From an uncultured Clostridia bacterium (lineage in GTDB: Bacteria; Bacillota; Clostridia; Christensenellales; CAG-138), in the NCBI GenBank assembly GCA_934633985.1, contig CAKTYU010000012.1:1-39742 (forward strand): a stretch of 39,742 nt of DNA. Direction: 5' to 3'. A model generated the notes under the pieces. The model was not told the DNA's origin. It made no database searches and was given only the letters and a program-made list of their open reading frames with translations. A program made the position numbers and the translations under genes. Shown in pieces: positions 22,273 through 31,364 of the stretch (its first letter is position 1; each line of letters opens with the position of its first letter).

Positions 22273-22316
22273 CTTCTTTCTCTTTTCTTTTCGCCTGAAA
22301 AGAAAAGAGAAAGAAG
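22273..22316. repeat. Perfect 20-bp inverted repeat, pyrimidine arm and purine arm
   Basis: Bases 22273-22292 (only C and T) are the exact reverse complement of 22297-22316 (only G and A), with GCCT between. It lies 14 bases after the selB stop and may act as the 3' hairpin of the selA-selB transcript, though no U-tract follows on the minus strand. Confidence 0.9.
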
Positions 22317-22329
22317 AGCAGGCATTTCT

Positions 22330-24243
22330 TTAATAGGGCACCCTTTCGCTTTCGGTGCCGTTTCGGCGGGTGATGCGGAGGTTGTCCAGATACTCCAGCA
22401 GCGGCTTGGCGCTCTTGCGGCTGGTGCCTATCATGTCCCGTATCATGGCAATGGTTATCTTGCCCTCGGCGGCGAGTATCTCCTTCGCCTTGGCAACGAC
22501 GGCGTCGGTATATTTGGGCAGCGTCACCAGGTCGTCAGACAGCAGCACCACCTTGCCCTCGGCGGCTAAAAGCTGCAAAAGGTCCTCCGCCATGGCGGGC
22601 TGTATGCCGGCAGGCTGCAAGTCGGCAGTCCGCATGAACTCAAAGCCCGCCTTGTCCAACGCCGCGGTTACGGCGGCCTCGAACCTCTGATATGCCTCGT
22701 CGTGGGGTATCCCGTAGCTCCCCTCGCAGATAAACTCGCCGCTGCGCTTTATGCGGCCCGAGTCCTCAAGGCGCTGCATGAACTCGTCAAATACGTTCTG
22801 CTTGAGCTTGCTCAAAAACCTTACCCGAAGCTCCGCCTTGCGGCTGCCCAGCCTGTACGGGTTCTTTTTGTGGAAATCCTCCAGGTAGGCCGCCATGTCG
22901 CTGGCCACCTTGTCCCGGTAGGAGGCGTGCATCAGGTATACGTCCTTCTTCATGGGGAAGGCGGTGACGAGGCCGGATTCCTCCAGCTTTTCCACCTCCG
23001 CCATGGTCTCCCCGGCGGTAAGGCCGGTGAGCTTCGCCACCTCCGCCGCGGTTATGGCGGAGTCGCTGTGCTGCTTTATTATAAGCTCTATCATGTCCCC
23101 GTGGCCGCCCTCCTCCTTGACGGTCATCTCGGATATGGTCTTTTCGTCAAAGCGCTTTTTCTTTGCGGGGTTGGCCTCTATGACCACGCCGCCGCCTATG
23201 GTCTCCATGGGCGAATAAAAGCGCACTATGAACCTGTCCCCCCGGCGCACGGCTATCTCGTCCTCCAAGCGGAGCTGGGCAAGGCCGCTTTCGCCCGGGC
23301 CTATCTCGTCCTTATCCAGCAGCACCGCCCGGCAGAGCACCTCGCTGGTGCCGGTGAAGAGGTGCAGGCGGGTGCGGTTGTCTATGACCCTGTTTGACGA
23401 GGGCAGCACCCGCAGCCGCACGTCCAGCATCATGGTGTTCTTCATGCTGTTCACCGGCGCCAGCACGCAGCCCCGGCGTATCTCGTTTTTCTTGATGCTT
23501 GAAAGGTTTATTGCCACCCTCTGCCCCGCGAAGCACTCCTCCGCGTCCCTGCCGTGTACCTGTATGCTGCGTATCTTGCAGGTCTTATCCACGGGGTATA
23601 TGGCAAGCTGGTCCTCCTTGCGTATCCTGCCGGAGATGAGGGTGCCGGTGACTATGGTGCCGAAGCCGGATATGGAGAACACACGGTCTATGGGCAGCCG
23701 GGGTATGGTGTCTATGTCCTTGGGGGTGACCTCCTCCTCCGCCATGCGCTCTATCATGGCGATGAGCTTATCGAGCCCCGCCCCGGTGGCGCTTGAGACC
23801 TCCGCCATGGGCGCGCTCTCGCAGAAGCTGCCCTTCAGCTCCTCCCGCACGTCCTCCTTTACCATCTCTAACCATTCCTCGTCCACGAGGTCGCACTTGT
23901 TCAGCACGATTATGCACTTTTCTATGCCCAGCAGGCCCAGTATATCCACGTGCTCCCGTGTCTGGGGCATTATCCCCTCGTCCGCGGCGATGACCAGCAG
24001 CACCAGATCCATGCCCACTACTCCCGCCACCATGTTGTTTACGAACCTTTCATGGCCCGGCACGTCTATTATGCCCACCCTGTTGCCGCTGGGCAGGTCG
24101 AACCAGGTAAAGCCCAGGTCTATGGTTATGCCCCTGCGCTGCTCCTCCTCCCATCGGTCGGTGTTGCGGCCGGTGAGCGCCCTTATCAGCGTGGTCTTGC
24201 CATGGTCTATGTGTCCGGCTGTGCCTACTATTATATTTTTCAT
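22330..24243 (-). CDS. selB: Selenocysteine-specific elongation factor SelB
   Basis: A 637-residue translational GTPase. G1 is GHIDHGKT at residues 10-17, G3 DVPGHE at 60-65 and G4 NKCD at 115-118. EF-Tu-like domains II-III follow, then a long C-terminal region of winged-helix domains (e.g. SAITAAEVAKLTGLTAGETMAEVEKLEESGLV; final domain IAMIRDMIGTSRKSAKPLLEYLDNL) that bind the SECIS RNA hairpin. It carries Sec-tRNA to UGA codons such as that of prdB. It starts 3 bases after the selA stop, forming a selA-selB operon. Length fits the family. Confidence 0.95.
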   Translation of the reverse strand: MKNIIVGTAGHIDHGKTTLIRALTGRNTDRWEEEQRRGITIDLGFTWFDLPSGNRVGIIDVPGHERFVNNMVAGVVGMDLVLLVIAADEGIMPQTREHVDILGLLGIEKCIIVLNKCDLVDEEWLEMVKEDVREELKGSFCESAPMAEVSSATGAGLDKLIAMIERMAEEEVTPKDIDTIPRLPIDRVFSISGFGTIVTGTLISGRIRKEDQLAIYPVDKTCKIRSIQVHGRDAEECFAGQRVAINLSSIKKNEIRRGCVLAPVNSMKNTMMLDVRLRVLPSSNRVIDNRTRLHLFTGTSEVLCRAVLLDKDEIGPGESGLAQLRLEDEIAVRRGDRFIVRFYSPMETIGGGVVIEANPAKKKRFDEKTISEMTVKEEGGHGDMIELIIKQHSDSAITAAEVAKLTGLTAGETMAEVEKLEESGLVTAFPMKKDVYLMHASYRDKVASDMAAYLEDFHKKNPYRLGSRKAELRVRFLSKLKQNVFDEFMQRLEDSGRIKRSGEFICEGSYGIPHDEAYQRFEAAVTAALDKAGFEFMRTADLQPAGIQPAMAEDLLQLLAAEGKVVLLSDDLVTLPKYTDAVVAKAKEILAAEGKITIAMIRDMIGTSRKSAKPLLEYLDNLRITRRNGTESERVPY

Positions 24244-24246
24244 ATT

Positions 24247-25644
24247 TTACTTTGCCCCCAGTATTTCGGTAACTTCCGCCGCGATAAGCTCAGCCTCGCC
24301 CGGCTGCACCGTGCGCATATCCATTAGCGCCCTGTCCTCCTGCACCCGGCATATAACCGGCCTTTCCGCCCGCCTGAGCGCCTCCTCAAAGGCCGCGGTG
24401 GTCATGTCGTTGGGCTTTATGGCTACCGCGCTGCTCCGAAGCCTTTCAAGGGGCATGGAGCCGCCCCCCACCTGGGATTCGCACTCCACCACCTCCGTGT
24501 GGGCGTTGACGTTTTGCAGCATGGCGGCAAGGCCCTCCGCCCGCTCCCGTATCTCGATTGGCGGCTGGGTAAGCATACGCAGCACGGGTATATCCCGTAT
24601 GGCGTTTTCCTCGGAAAGGTACTCCTGAAGGGTGAGCTCCAGCGCCGCCGCCGTGAACTTGTCTATCCGAAACGCCCTCGTCAGCGGGTGCTTCTTTATC
24701 TTTTTTATGTAATCCTTCCTGCCCACTATTATGCCCGCCTGGGGGCCGCCCAGCAGCTTGTCGCCGGAGAAGCAGACTATGGCCGCCCCCGCCCTTATGG
24801 ATTCCTGCACGGTGGGCTCGTATGCAAGGCCGTATTTTGAAAGGTCTATGAGCACGCCGCTGCCTATGTCCTCTATTACGGGCAGGCCGTGCTTATTGCC
24901 CAGCTCCACAAGCTCCGCCACGCTTACGCTCTCGGTAAAGCCCACCACCCGGAAATTGCTGGTGTGAACCTTCAGCAGCGCCGCGGTGTTCTCGTTTATG
25001 GCCTCCTCGTAGTCCGAAAGGTGGGTCTTGTTGGTGGTGCCCAGGTCTACCATTATTGCGCCGCTTTGCGCCATAACGTCAGGAACCCGGAACTTTCCGC
25101 CTATCTCCACCAGCTCACCACGGGACACCGGCACCTCGCCCCCCCGGCACAGGGCCGAAAGCGTCAGCATCACCGCCGCCGCGTTGTTGTTTACCGCCAT
25201 GGCCGCCTCCGCGCCGGTTATCCTGCAAAGGAGCTTTTCAAAGTGGGAATACCTTTCCCCCCTGGCCCCCGCCTCAAGGTCGTATTCCAGATTGGAATAG
25301 CCGGAGACTATCGCCATGAGGTGTTCGGCGTGCTTTTTAGATATAAGCGCCCGCCCAAGGTTGGTGTGCAGCACCGTCCCCGTGGCGTTTATCACGGGCT
25401 TCAGGTTGGGGGAGAAAAGCCCCGCCGCCGCCGCCGCTATGTCGCTGAAAAGGCTCTCCGTGCGGCGCTCTATTTCCGCCCCGTCCTCGGAGGCCGCTAT
25501 GAATTCCCTCAGCGCCTCCGTCCTCTCGCGTATGCACTCCACCGCTATCTCCCGGCCGTAGCGGTCAAAAAGCCCAGCCTCCTCGCACTGCTCTATAAGG
25601 GCGTCCACCTTGGGTATGGCTCTGAAAAAACGGTTTTTATCCAT
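24247..25644 (-). CDS. selA: L-seryl-tRNA(Sec) selenium transferase SelA
   Basis: A 465-residue PLP enzyme that converts Ser-tRNA(Sec) to Sec-tRNA(Sec) using selenophosphate. Seen: the N-terminal domain opening IPKVDALIEQ, the core VINATGTVLHTNLGRALIS, EYDLEAGARGERYSH, and the PLP lysine K296 in CFSGDKLLGGPQAGIIVG. GGAGGAGAACC precedes the ATG. It is followed by selB with a 3-base gap. With tRNA-Sec and selB it forms most of the selenocysteine machinery; selD, which makes selenophosphate, is not in the window. Confidence 0.95.
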   Translation of the reverse strand: MDKNRFFRAIPKVDALIEQCEEAGLFDRYGREIAVECIRERTEALREFIAASEDGAEIERRTESLFSDIAAAAAGLFSPNLKPVINATGTVLHTNLGRALISKKHAEHLMAIVSGYSNLEYDLEAGARGERYSHFEKLLCRITGAEAAMAVNNNAAAVMLTLSALCRGGEVPVSRGELVEIGGKFRVPDVMAQSGAIMVDLGTTNKTHLSDYEEAINENTAALLKVHTSNFRVVGFTESVSVAELVELGNKHGLPVIEDIGSGVLIDLSKYGLAYEPTVQESIRAGAAIVCFSGDKLLGGPQAGIIVGRKDYIKKIKKHPLTRAFRIDKFTAAALELTLQEYLSEENAIRDIPVLRMLTQPPIEIRERAEGLAAMLQNVNAHTEVVECESQVGGGSMPLERLRSSAVAIKPNDMTTAAFEEALRRAERPVICRVQEDRALMDMRTVQPGEAELIAAEVTEILGAK

Positions 25645-25734
25645 AACAGGGGTTCTCCTCCGAAAATGTACAGTATTAAGGTTATTTTACCATATTAATG
25701 GCAAAGATAAAAGCGAAAAGGGCTTTGCGGCATT

Positions 25735-25787
25735 TTGGGCCGGTTTTATCCCGAAATATTGACAAAGCCGGCCCAAGTAAATAAACT
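25735..25787 (+). promoter_or_regulatory. metG promoter with an overlapping inverted repeat
   Basis: TTGACA (25759-25764), 17-base spacer, TAAACT (25782-25787). The inverted arms TTGGGCCGG (25735-25743) and CCGGCCCAA (25768-25776) flank the -35, in the gap between divergent selA and metG. The right arm lies inside the spacer. Confidence 0.55.
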
Positions 25788-25855
25788 ATAAAGGATAATG
25801 GGGCAACCGGCTATATAAATAAGAAAAATCAGGCGACCCGCTAAGGAGAAGATAC

Positions 25856-27859
25856 ATGGCAGAGCAAGAGAAAAAGACCTTCTACATCACCACCCCCATA
25901 TACTACCCCAGCGACAAGCTGCACATAGGCCACAGCTACACCACCGTGGCGGCGGACGCCATCGCCCGCTATAAGCGCATGACGGGCTATGACGTGTACT
26001 TCCTCACCGGAAGCGACGAGCACGGTCAGAAGATAGAGCGCAAGGCCAAGGCGAAGGGCGTCACCCCCCAGCAGTATGTGGACGAGATAGTGGCTTCCTT
26101 CAAGGACCTTTGGAAGCTCATGTGCATATCCAACGACGGCTTTGTGCGCACCACCGACGACTACCACGTAAAGGCGGTCCAGAAGATATTCCGCAGGCTG
26201 TACGAGCAGGGCGACATATATAAGTCCTCCTACGAGGGCTGGTACTGCACCCCCTGCGAGAGCTTCTGGCTGGAGCGGCAGCTCAAGGACGGCTGCTGCC
26301 CGGATTGCGGCAGGCCGGTGGAGAAGGTCAAGGAGGAGAGCTACTTCTTTAAGATGAGCAAGTACGCCCCCCGTCTTATACAGCATATAAAGGATCACCC
26401 CGACTTCATACAGCCCCCCGCCCGCACCAACGAGATGCTGAACAACTTCCTGCTGCCGGGCCTTGAGGACCTCTGCGTATCCCGCACCAGCTTCACCTGG
26501 GGCATACCCGTGGACTTTGACGAGAAGCACGTGGTATACGTCTGGCTGGACGCCCTCTCCAACTACATAACAAAGCTGGGCTACGGCTCAGACGACGACA
26601 GCCTGTATAAAAAATACTGGCCCGCGGACGTCCACCTGGTCGGCAAGGAGATAGTCAGGTTCCACACCATAATATGGCCCATAATGCTCATGGCGCTGGG
26701 CGAGCCCCTGCCCAAGCAGGTGTTCGGCCACGGCTGGCTGATACTTGAGGGCGGCAAGATGAGCAAGTCCAAGGGCAACGTGGTGGACCCCGTCAAGCTC
26801 TGCAACCGCTACGGCGTGGACGCCATACGCTACTTCCTGCTTCGGGAGGTGCCCTTCGGCAGCGACGGCGTATTCTCCAACGAGGCGCTTATATACCGCA
26901 TAAATTCCGACCTTGCAAACGACCTTGGCAACCTGCTCTCCCGCACGGTGAGCATGATAGACAAGTACTTCGGCGGCGTGATACCCGCCCCCGCCCGCCC
27001 CGTGCCGGAGGAGGACGAGCCCATAATCGCCCTCGCCGACGGCCTGCCGGAGAAGGTGGAGCGGTACATGACGGAGTTCAAGGCGCCGGAGGCGCTGGAG
27101 GCTATATGGGCGCTCATAGGCGCCTGCAACAAGTACATAGACGTGACCGCCCCCTGGATACTGGCAAAGGACGAGGCCAAGAAGGACAGGCTGGCCACCG
27201 TCATGTACAACCTTGCGGAGAGCCTGCGGATAGTGGGCATATTCCTTCAGCCCTACCTGCCCAACACCGCCCCCAGGCTCTTCGAGCAGCTTGGCGTATC
27301 GGGCGAGCTCACCGAGTACGAGGCCCGGGCCTTCGGCAAGCTGCCCGCCGGCACTAAGGTTCACAGGGGCGAGGCGCTGTTCCCCCGCATAGACGTTAAA
27401 AAGGAGCTTGAGGAGCTGGAAAAGGAGAACGCAGCCTCCCACGCCGCCGAAGCCTCCGCCAGCGCAGCCCCCGCGCCCAAGGCAGAGGAGGCCAAGGACG
27501 AGGAGCCTCAGGAGCTTATAGACTTTGACACCTTCTGCAAGGTAAAGATGAAGACCGCCAGGGTCATAGACTGCAAGTTCGTAGAGAAGAGCAAGAAGCT
27601 GCTTCAGTTCACGCTGGACTGCGGCGAGGCCCGGCCCCGCACCATACTTTCCGGCATACGCAAATGGTACCCGGAGCCGGAGAAGCTCATAGGCCGCACG
27701 GTGGTCATCGCGGCGAACCTTGCCCCCCGCAAGATAGCCGGCATAGAGAGCCAGGGCATGATACTTTCCGCCATAACCGAGGGCGATGAGGGGGAAACCC
27801 TGTCCATGCTCACCGCCATGGAGCCTGAAAGCATCCCCGGCGGCAGCGAAATTGGATAG
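25856..27859 (+). CDS. metG: Methionyl-tRNA synthetase
   Basis: A 667-residue class I synthetase. HIGH motif at 23-26 (DKLHIGHSY) and KMSKS at 301-305 (GGKMSKSKGN). A zinc knuckle is formed by C131/C134 (CTPC) and C148/C151 (CPDC), placing it with the single-knuckle four-Cys forms. The anticodon-binding helical domain follows. After an Ala/Glu-rich linker (~525-552), a C-terminal EMAP/Trbp111 tRNA-binding domain (from about 556: DFDTFCKVKMKTARVIDCK...LAPRKIAGIESQGMIL) helps dimerise and bind tRNA. AAGGAGAAGA precedes the ATG. A terminator follows directly. Confidence 0.97.
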   Translation: MAEQEKKTFYITTPIYYPSDKLHIGHSYTTVAADAIARYKRMTGYDVYFLTGSDEHGQKIERKAKAKGVTPQQYVDEIVASFKDLWKLMCISNDGFVRTTDDYHVKAVQKIFRRLYEQGDIYKSSYEGWYCTPCESFWLERQLKDGCCPDCGRPVEKVKEESYFFKMSKYAPRLIQHIKDHPDFIQPPARTNEMLNNFLLPGLEDLCVSRTSFTWGIPVDFDEKHVVYVWLDALSNYITKLGYGSDDDSLYKKYWPADVHLVGKEIVRFHTIIWPIMLMALGEPLPKQVFGHGWLILEGGKMSKSKGNVVDPVKLCNRYGVDAIRYFLLREVPFGSDGVFSNEALIYRINSDLANDLGNLLSRTVSMIDKYFGGVIPAPARPVPEEDEPIIALADGLPEKVERYMTEFKAPEALEAIWALIGACNKYIDVTAPWILAKDEAKKDRLATVMYNLAESLRIVGIFLQPYLPNTAPRLFEQLGVSGELTEYEARAFGKLPAGTKVHRGEALFPRIDVKKELEELEKENAASHAAEASASAAPAPKAEEAKDEEPQELIDFDTFCKVKMKTARVIDCKFVEKSKKLLQFTLDCGEARPRTILSGIRKWYPEPEKLIGRTVVIAANLAPRKIAGIESQGMILSAITEGDEGETLSMLTAMEPESIPGGSEIG

Positions 27860-27873
27860 AGCTTACAGCACAC

Positions 27874-27903
27874 AAAAAGGAGCGGCATTTGCCGCTCCTT
27901 TTG
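27874..27903 (+). terminator. Terminator after metG
   Basis: AAGGAGCGGC/GCCGCTCCTT with an ATTT loop, flanked by A- and T-tracts. Confidence 0.92.
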
Positions 27904-28093
27904 CGATCCTTGGGGTTGTTAAGGGGCCGCAGTCCCTTAAATTTATTCCGGCTTTGACGGCGTGTACGTCAAAACGGATGAAAACCGAAGGTTTTCGTAC
28001 TCTGCGGGTTTTGCCGCCCGGGGGCCGCCGCAGCAGGTCAGTTCCGCCCCGCCTCCCGGGGCGGAACCTCATATTTATATCATAGGCAAAAAC
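27904..28093. other. Hairpin-rich intergenic spacer between metG and the SH3 gene
   Basis: No gene is supported. Several small perfect hairpins occur in series: TGACG/ACGTCA near 27957-27976 region, GAAAACC/GGTTTTC with a GAA loop (about 27979-27995), and TTCCGCCCCG/CGGGGCGGAA (about 28041-28068). Confidence 0.5.
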
Positions 28094-28132
28094 CGAAAAA
28101 AACTCGCGGAAGTGACCGAAGTCACTTCCGCG
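28094..28132 (-). terminator. Terminator of the SH3-repeat gene
   Basis: Minus-strand CGCGGAAGTGAC/GTCACTTCCGCG (12 bp) with a TTCG loop, then AGTTTTTTTCGG. Confidence 0.93.
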
Positions 28133-28140
28133 AAACGAAG

Positions 28141-29262
28141 TTATTTGATTGCGTCTACAAGCACATATCCGACGGTGTTGGAGATGTCGCTCCTCAGCAC
28201 CTGAACGTATGCCCAGGAGCTGCCGGGGGTGTAGCTCCTAACTATCACCCTGTCGCCGGGGTACAGGTCAAAGATCTGTGTGCTGGAGGTGCTGGGAGAG
28301 GAGTAGATCCACGTCTTGTAGTTGGGTGAATACTGGCCGCCCACGGTGAGCTCCGCGTTGGGGAGGCAGCTTCCGCCGCTGTAGTCGATCCTCGCGCCGC
28401 AGTTGGGGCAGTAGGAGTTGCCGTAGGTTATCTGCTTGCCGCATCTGCCGCAGTAGTACTTATTGCCCTGGCTGCTGCCGCCGGGATTGTAGCTGCCGCC
28501 CTTCTGGGTGAGGTACAGGCTGCTGCAATAGCCCTGCACGCCGGTGCGGGTCTTTACGGAGATCCACTTGCCGCTGGTCTGGCCGGTGAAGGTCACAGCC
28601 TCGCCCCTGTCAAGGGTGTATACCACGCGGTACTTGGTGCTGGGGCCCTGGCGGACGTTAAGGCCGGTGGTGGCGTAATAGGTGCCATAGTTGCCGTTGG
28701 GGTAGCTGGGCACGCTGGGGGTGGAGCCGCTGCCGGAGGAATAGAGCTTCAGGTACTTTGCGCTTGCGTAAGCGTCGGAGCCGTCGGCGGTGAGCAGCTT
28801 ATACCAGTTGCCGCTCTTGCCTATGACGGTGCACTTCTGACCCCTGTTCAGGGAGCCCACGACGGAGTACTTGGTGCTGGGGCCGCGGCGCACGTTCAGC
28901 GCGGTGGTGGAGTAGTAGGTGTCGCCGCAATCCGGGCATACCTTGAGGGTGACGCCGCGGTTGTTGGGATAGCAGTAGTCGGGCTCATACTTGGAATAGG
29001 AGAGATAGTTGCCCGCTACATAGGCGTAGCCGTAGCTTCCCCACTGTATCTCATACCATCCGTCGTATACGCGCCCGGTAGCCATTACCATGTCGTTTTT
29101 CTCAAGCCTGCCGACGATGTAATAGCCGGTGCTGGGGCCGCTGCGGACGTTCACCGCATCGGTGGCGTACATTCTGGTCTCTGCGGAAGCGACCGCGGTA
29201 AAGCTAAGCATGAGCGCCGCTATCAGCAGGACCGAAAGGACCTTAGAAACGTTTCTTTTCAT
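28141..29262 (-). CDS. Secreted SH3-repeat protein with a zinc ribbon
   Basis: A 373-residue exported protein. A signal peptide (KVLSVLLIAALMLSFTAVASA) ends in the ASA-E cleavage site. Three bacterial SH3 (SH3_3) repeats follow, each with an LNVRxGPSTxYxVV core: DAVNVRSGPSTGYYIVGRL, ALNVRRGPSTKYSVVGSL and GLNVRQGPSTKYRVVYTL. A four-Cys ribbon (CGRCGKQ...CPNCGAR) comes next, then a fourth SH3-like region ending GYVLVDAIK. A lone CPDCG lies before repeat 2. SH3_3 repeats usually bind cell-wall peptides, so it is probably wall-associated. ATG 29262 is preferred because GGGAGG lies 10 bases upstream; the ATG at 29271 is only 1 base away from it. Confidence 0.85.
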   Translation of the reverse strand: MKRNVSKVLSVLLIAALMLSFTAVASAETRMYATDAVNVRSGPSTGYYIVGRLEKNDMVMATGRVYDGWYEIQWGSYGYAYVAGNYLSYSKYEPDYCYPNNRGVTLKVCPDCGDTYYSTTALNVRRGPSTKYSVVGSLNRGQKCTVIGKSGNWYKLLTADGSDAYASAKYLKLYSSGSGSTPSVPSYPNGNYGTYYATTGLNVRQGPSTKYRVVYTLDRGEAVTFTGQTSGKWISVKTRTGVQGYCSSLYLTQKGGSYNPGGSSQGNKYYCGRCGKQITYGNSYCPNCGARIDYSGGSCLPNAELTVGGQYSPNYKTWIYSSPSTSSTQIFDLYPGDRVIVRSYTPGSSWAYVQVLRSDISNTVGYVLVDAIK

Positions 29263-29530
29263 TTTATTCATACCTCCCGATAGAATAGTCCGGCGATGCT
29301 CTTTTCGCTCGCCCTTTGTGTACCCTTATTATAGCCAATAATCAAGAAAAAATGTCGTGTTTATCTTTAAGAATTTGTTAACGATCAATAAACTTGTGGG
29401 CGTGCCGCCCTGCCCATACAATATATTGCGGCGGCATAAAGCCCCATTTTTGCCTATATTATTCACAAATCCCGCCTTGTACGGCCATTACCGCAATGAT
29501 ATAATCAAACAAAAACCCCTGGAGAATACA

Positions 29531-30346
29531 ATGGACGAAAATAAACTCAACACCCCGGATACCTCCCCCGAGGAAAAGCCCGCCGAAAGCGGCGCGCCCG
29601 GGCAAAGCGGCGGCAAAAAAAGCCTGCGCAACCTGATACTCAACTGCATAAGCATAGCGCTGGTGCTTTTCGCGGCGATAATAGTGCTGCGCCAGTACGT
29701 ATACCTGCCCGGCCAGTACGAGGCTCCCCCCACCCCCGCGGTCACCGCTACCCCGGTTGTGGAGGCCACGCCGGAGCCCACACCCTATGTAAAAAAGACG
29801 CCGGTGATGATGTACTTTACAGATAGGGAAATAAGCTTCCCCATAGAGCAAGTGGGCATAGTGCCCTATACCGACAGCAAGGGCCGTGAGATAAAGGCCG
29901 AGGACGGCAGCACTGTCTACACCATGGGGACTGTGGATTCCGAAAAGGTCTCCGCATGGCTGGACGCCAGCGCCTCCCCCGGGGAATACGGCAACGCCAT
30001 ATTCAACGGCCATGTATCATGGAAAAAGGTAGCGGGCGTATTCTCGGTGCTCCCCAAGATGGAGGAGGGCGAGGAGATAATAGTGGAATACGACGACGGC
30101 AGCACCATGGCCTTCACCGTCACCAACGTGGACATTTACGGCATAGACGACGTGCCGCAGGACGTCATGGCATACGACACTGGCGATTCCCGCATGACCC
30201 TCATCACCTGCTACGGCGAGAGCTGGAACAGCAGCCTTGGCACCCGCAACAAGCGCTGCGTGGTGGTGGCAAAGCCGGTGGACAACTCAAAGATAATAAC
30301 TCCCCCCGTCGTTACCCCGGACCCCGACGAGGACTGCGACACCTGA
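29531..30346 (+). CDS. Membrane-anchored sortase (class D/E/F-like)
   Basis: A 271-residue protein: cytoplasmic N-terminus, one membrane helix (about 32-54, LRNLILNCISIALVLFAAIIVL), a Thr/Pro-rich spacer (PPTPAVTATPVVEATPEPTP), then a sortase barrel. The catalytic triad is visible as H161 in IFNGHVSW, C227 in MTLITCYG and R242 in NKRCVVVAK. Sortases cut a C-terminal sorting motif and join the protein to peptidoglycan. The TLITC...RCVV pattern places it with small housekeeping-like sortases, not class B. Class is uncertain. ATG 29531 follows GGAG. Surface proteins with PKTGD motifs are encoded at 31995 and 35475 and could be its substrates. Confidence 0.8.
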   Translation: MDENKLNTPDTSPEEKPAESGAPGQSGGKKSLRNLILNCISIALVLFAAIIVLRQYVYLPGQYEAPPTPAVTATPVVEATPEPTPYVKKTPVMMYFTDREISFPIEQVGIVPYTDSKGREIKAEDGSTVYTMGTVDSEKVSAWLDASASPGEYGNAIFNGHVSWKKVAGVFSVLPKMEEGEEIIVEYDDGSTMAFTVTNVDIYGIDDVPQDVMAYDTGDSRMTLITCYGESWNSSLGTRNKRCVVVAKPVDNSKIITPPVVTPDPDEDCDT

Positions 30347-30381
30347 GACGACTGACGCCTTGCAGATAGCAGACGCTCCGC

Positions 30382-30413
30382 CCGCCCCGATCTACGGGGC
30401 GGTTTTTCTTTTT
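30382..30413 (+). terminator. Terminator after the sortase gene at 29531
   Basis: CCGCCCC/GGGGCGG stem, then TTTTTCTTTTTG. Confidence 0.88.
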
Positions 30414-30534
30414 GTTCACATTCCCTCGCGTTCTTTTAATCGCACTTTAACCTTGCCCCGCTATAATATGCTTAAAATTATTGTAGTATGCTCCCTTGAG
30501 CTTTTGTTTCCTATTATGTATACGGGAGGTTCAA

Positions 30535-31224
30535 ATGCCGAAAAAGACCGCAATAATCTTCGGGGATTCCATAATGAAGTGTACGGTGTACGAGGAGGGA
30601 AGATACCGCTCCTGCTACAACGAGGTTTTCCTGCCGCGCATGGAGGGGCTGGACATAGCCCTTGACAACCGCTCCCGCTTCGGCTGCACCGCCGGGCGCG
30701 GGCTGGGGTTCATACAAAAGGCCATAGCCGCTGGGGAAAAGCCGGATTACGCCCTGGTGGAATACGGCGGGAACGACTGCAACTTCGACTGGCCCGCCGT
30801 GGGGCGGGAGCCGGACTACCCGCATCAGCCCGTGACGTCGCTATCGGACTTTGAGGCCACGATGGGGGAATGTGTCGCCTTGCTGCGGGGCGCGGGCATA
30901 ACGCCGGTGCTCATGTCGCTGCCGCCCATAGATTCCGACAAATACTATGAGTACATAATCTCCAAGGGCGTGGACAGGGCGAGCCTGCTGAGGTTCCTGG
31001 GCTCCCCCCTTTCCATATACCGCTATCAGGAGCTCTATTCCGACGCCATATCCAAGCTGGCCCGGGCGGAGGACCTGCCCTTTGTGGACGTGCGCTCCGC
31101 CTTCCTCCGCTGCATAGGCAGCCCCTTTGACCACCTGATCTCCGGCGACGGCCTGCACCCCACGGAAAAGGGCTATGAGATAGTGGCGGGCTGCTTCCGC
31201 GAGCGCATAGAGGCCATACGGTGA
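30535..31224 (+). CDS. SGNH/GDSL-type hydrolase
   Basis: A 229-residue esterase/lipase-like protein. Block I is FGDSIM with nucleophile S12, block III is YGGNDCNF with N80, and block V GDGLHPT supplies D205 and H208. No signal peptide is visible, so it is probably cytoplasmic. The family hydrolyses ester bonds of diverse small substrates or removes acetyl groups from glycans; the substrate here is unknown. GGGAGG precedes the ATG. Confidence 0.87.
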   Translation: MPKKTAIIFGDSIMKCTVYEEGRYRSCYNEVFLPRMEGLDIALDNRSRFGCTAGRGLGFIQKAIAAGEKPDYALVEYGGNDCNFDWPAVGREPDYPHQPVTSLSDFEATMGECVALLRGAGITPVLMSLPPIDSDKYYEYIISKGVDRASLLRFLGSPLSIYRYQELYSDAISKLARAEDLPFVDVRSAFLRCIGSPFDHLISGDGLHPTEKGYEIVAGCFRERIEAIR

Positions 31225-31296
31225 GGCTTCCGCGGAAGCGGCTTGCGTCCCCCTGACGATCCCTGAGTTTTTTAGCGGGGAATTCGCATATTTCTC

Positions 31297-31325
31297 TTGC
31301 AATTATGCGGAAAGTATTGTATCAT
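31297..31325 (+). promoter_or_regulatory. Promoter of tRNA-Ser
   Basis: TTGCAA (31297-31302), 17-base spacer, TATCAT (31320-31325). A leader hairpin GTGCGGC/GCCGCAC (31332-31357) lies just before the tRNA. Confidence 0.65.
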
Positions 31326-31364
31326 AATCAAGTGCGGCAGCGAAAACCCCGCCGCACCCATACT

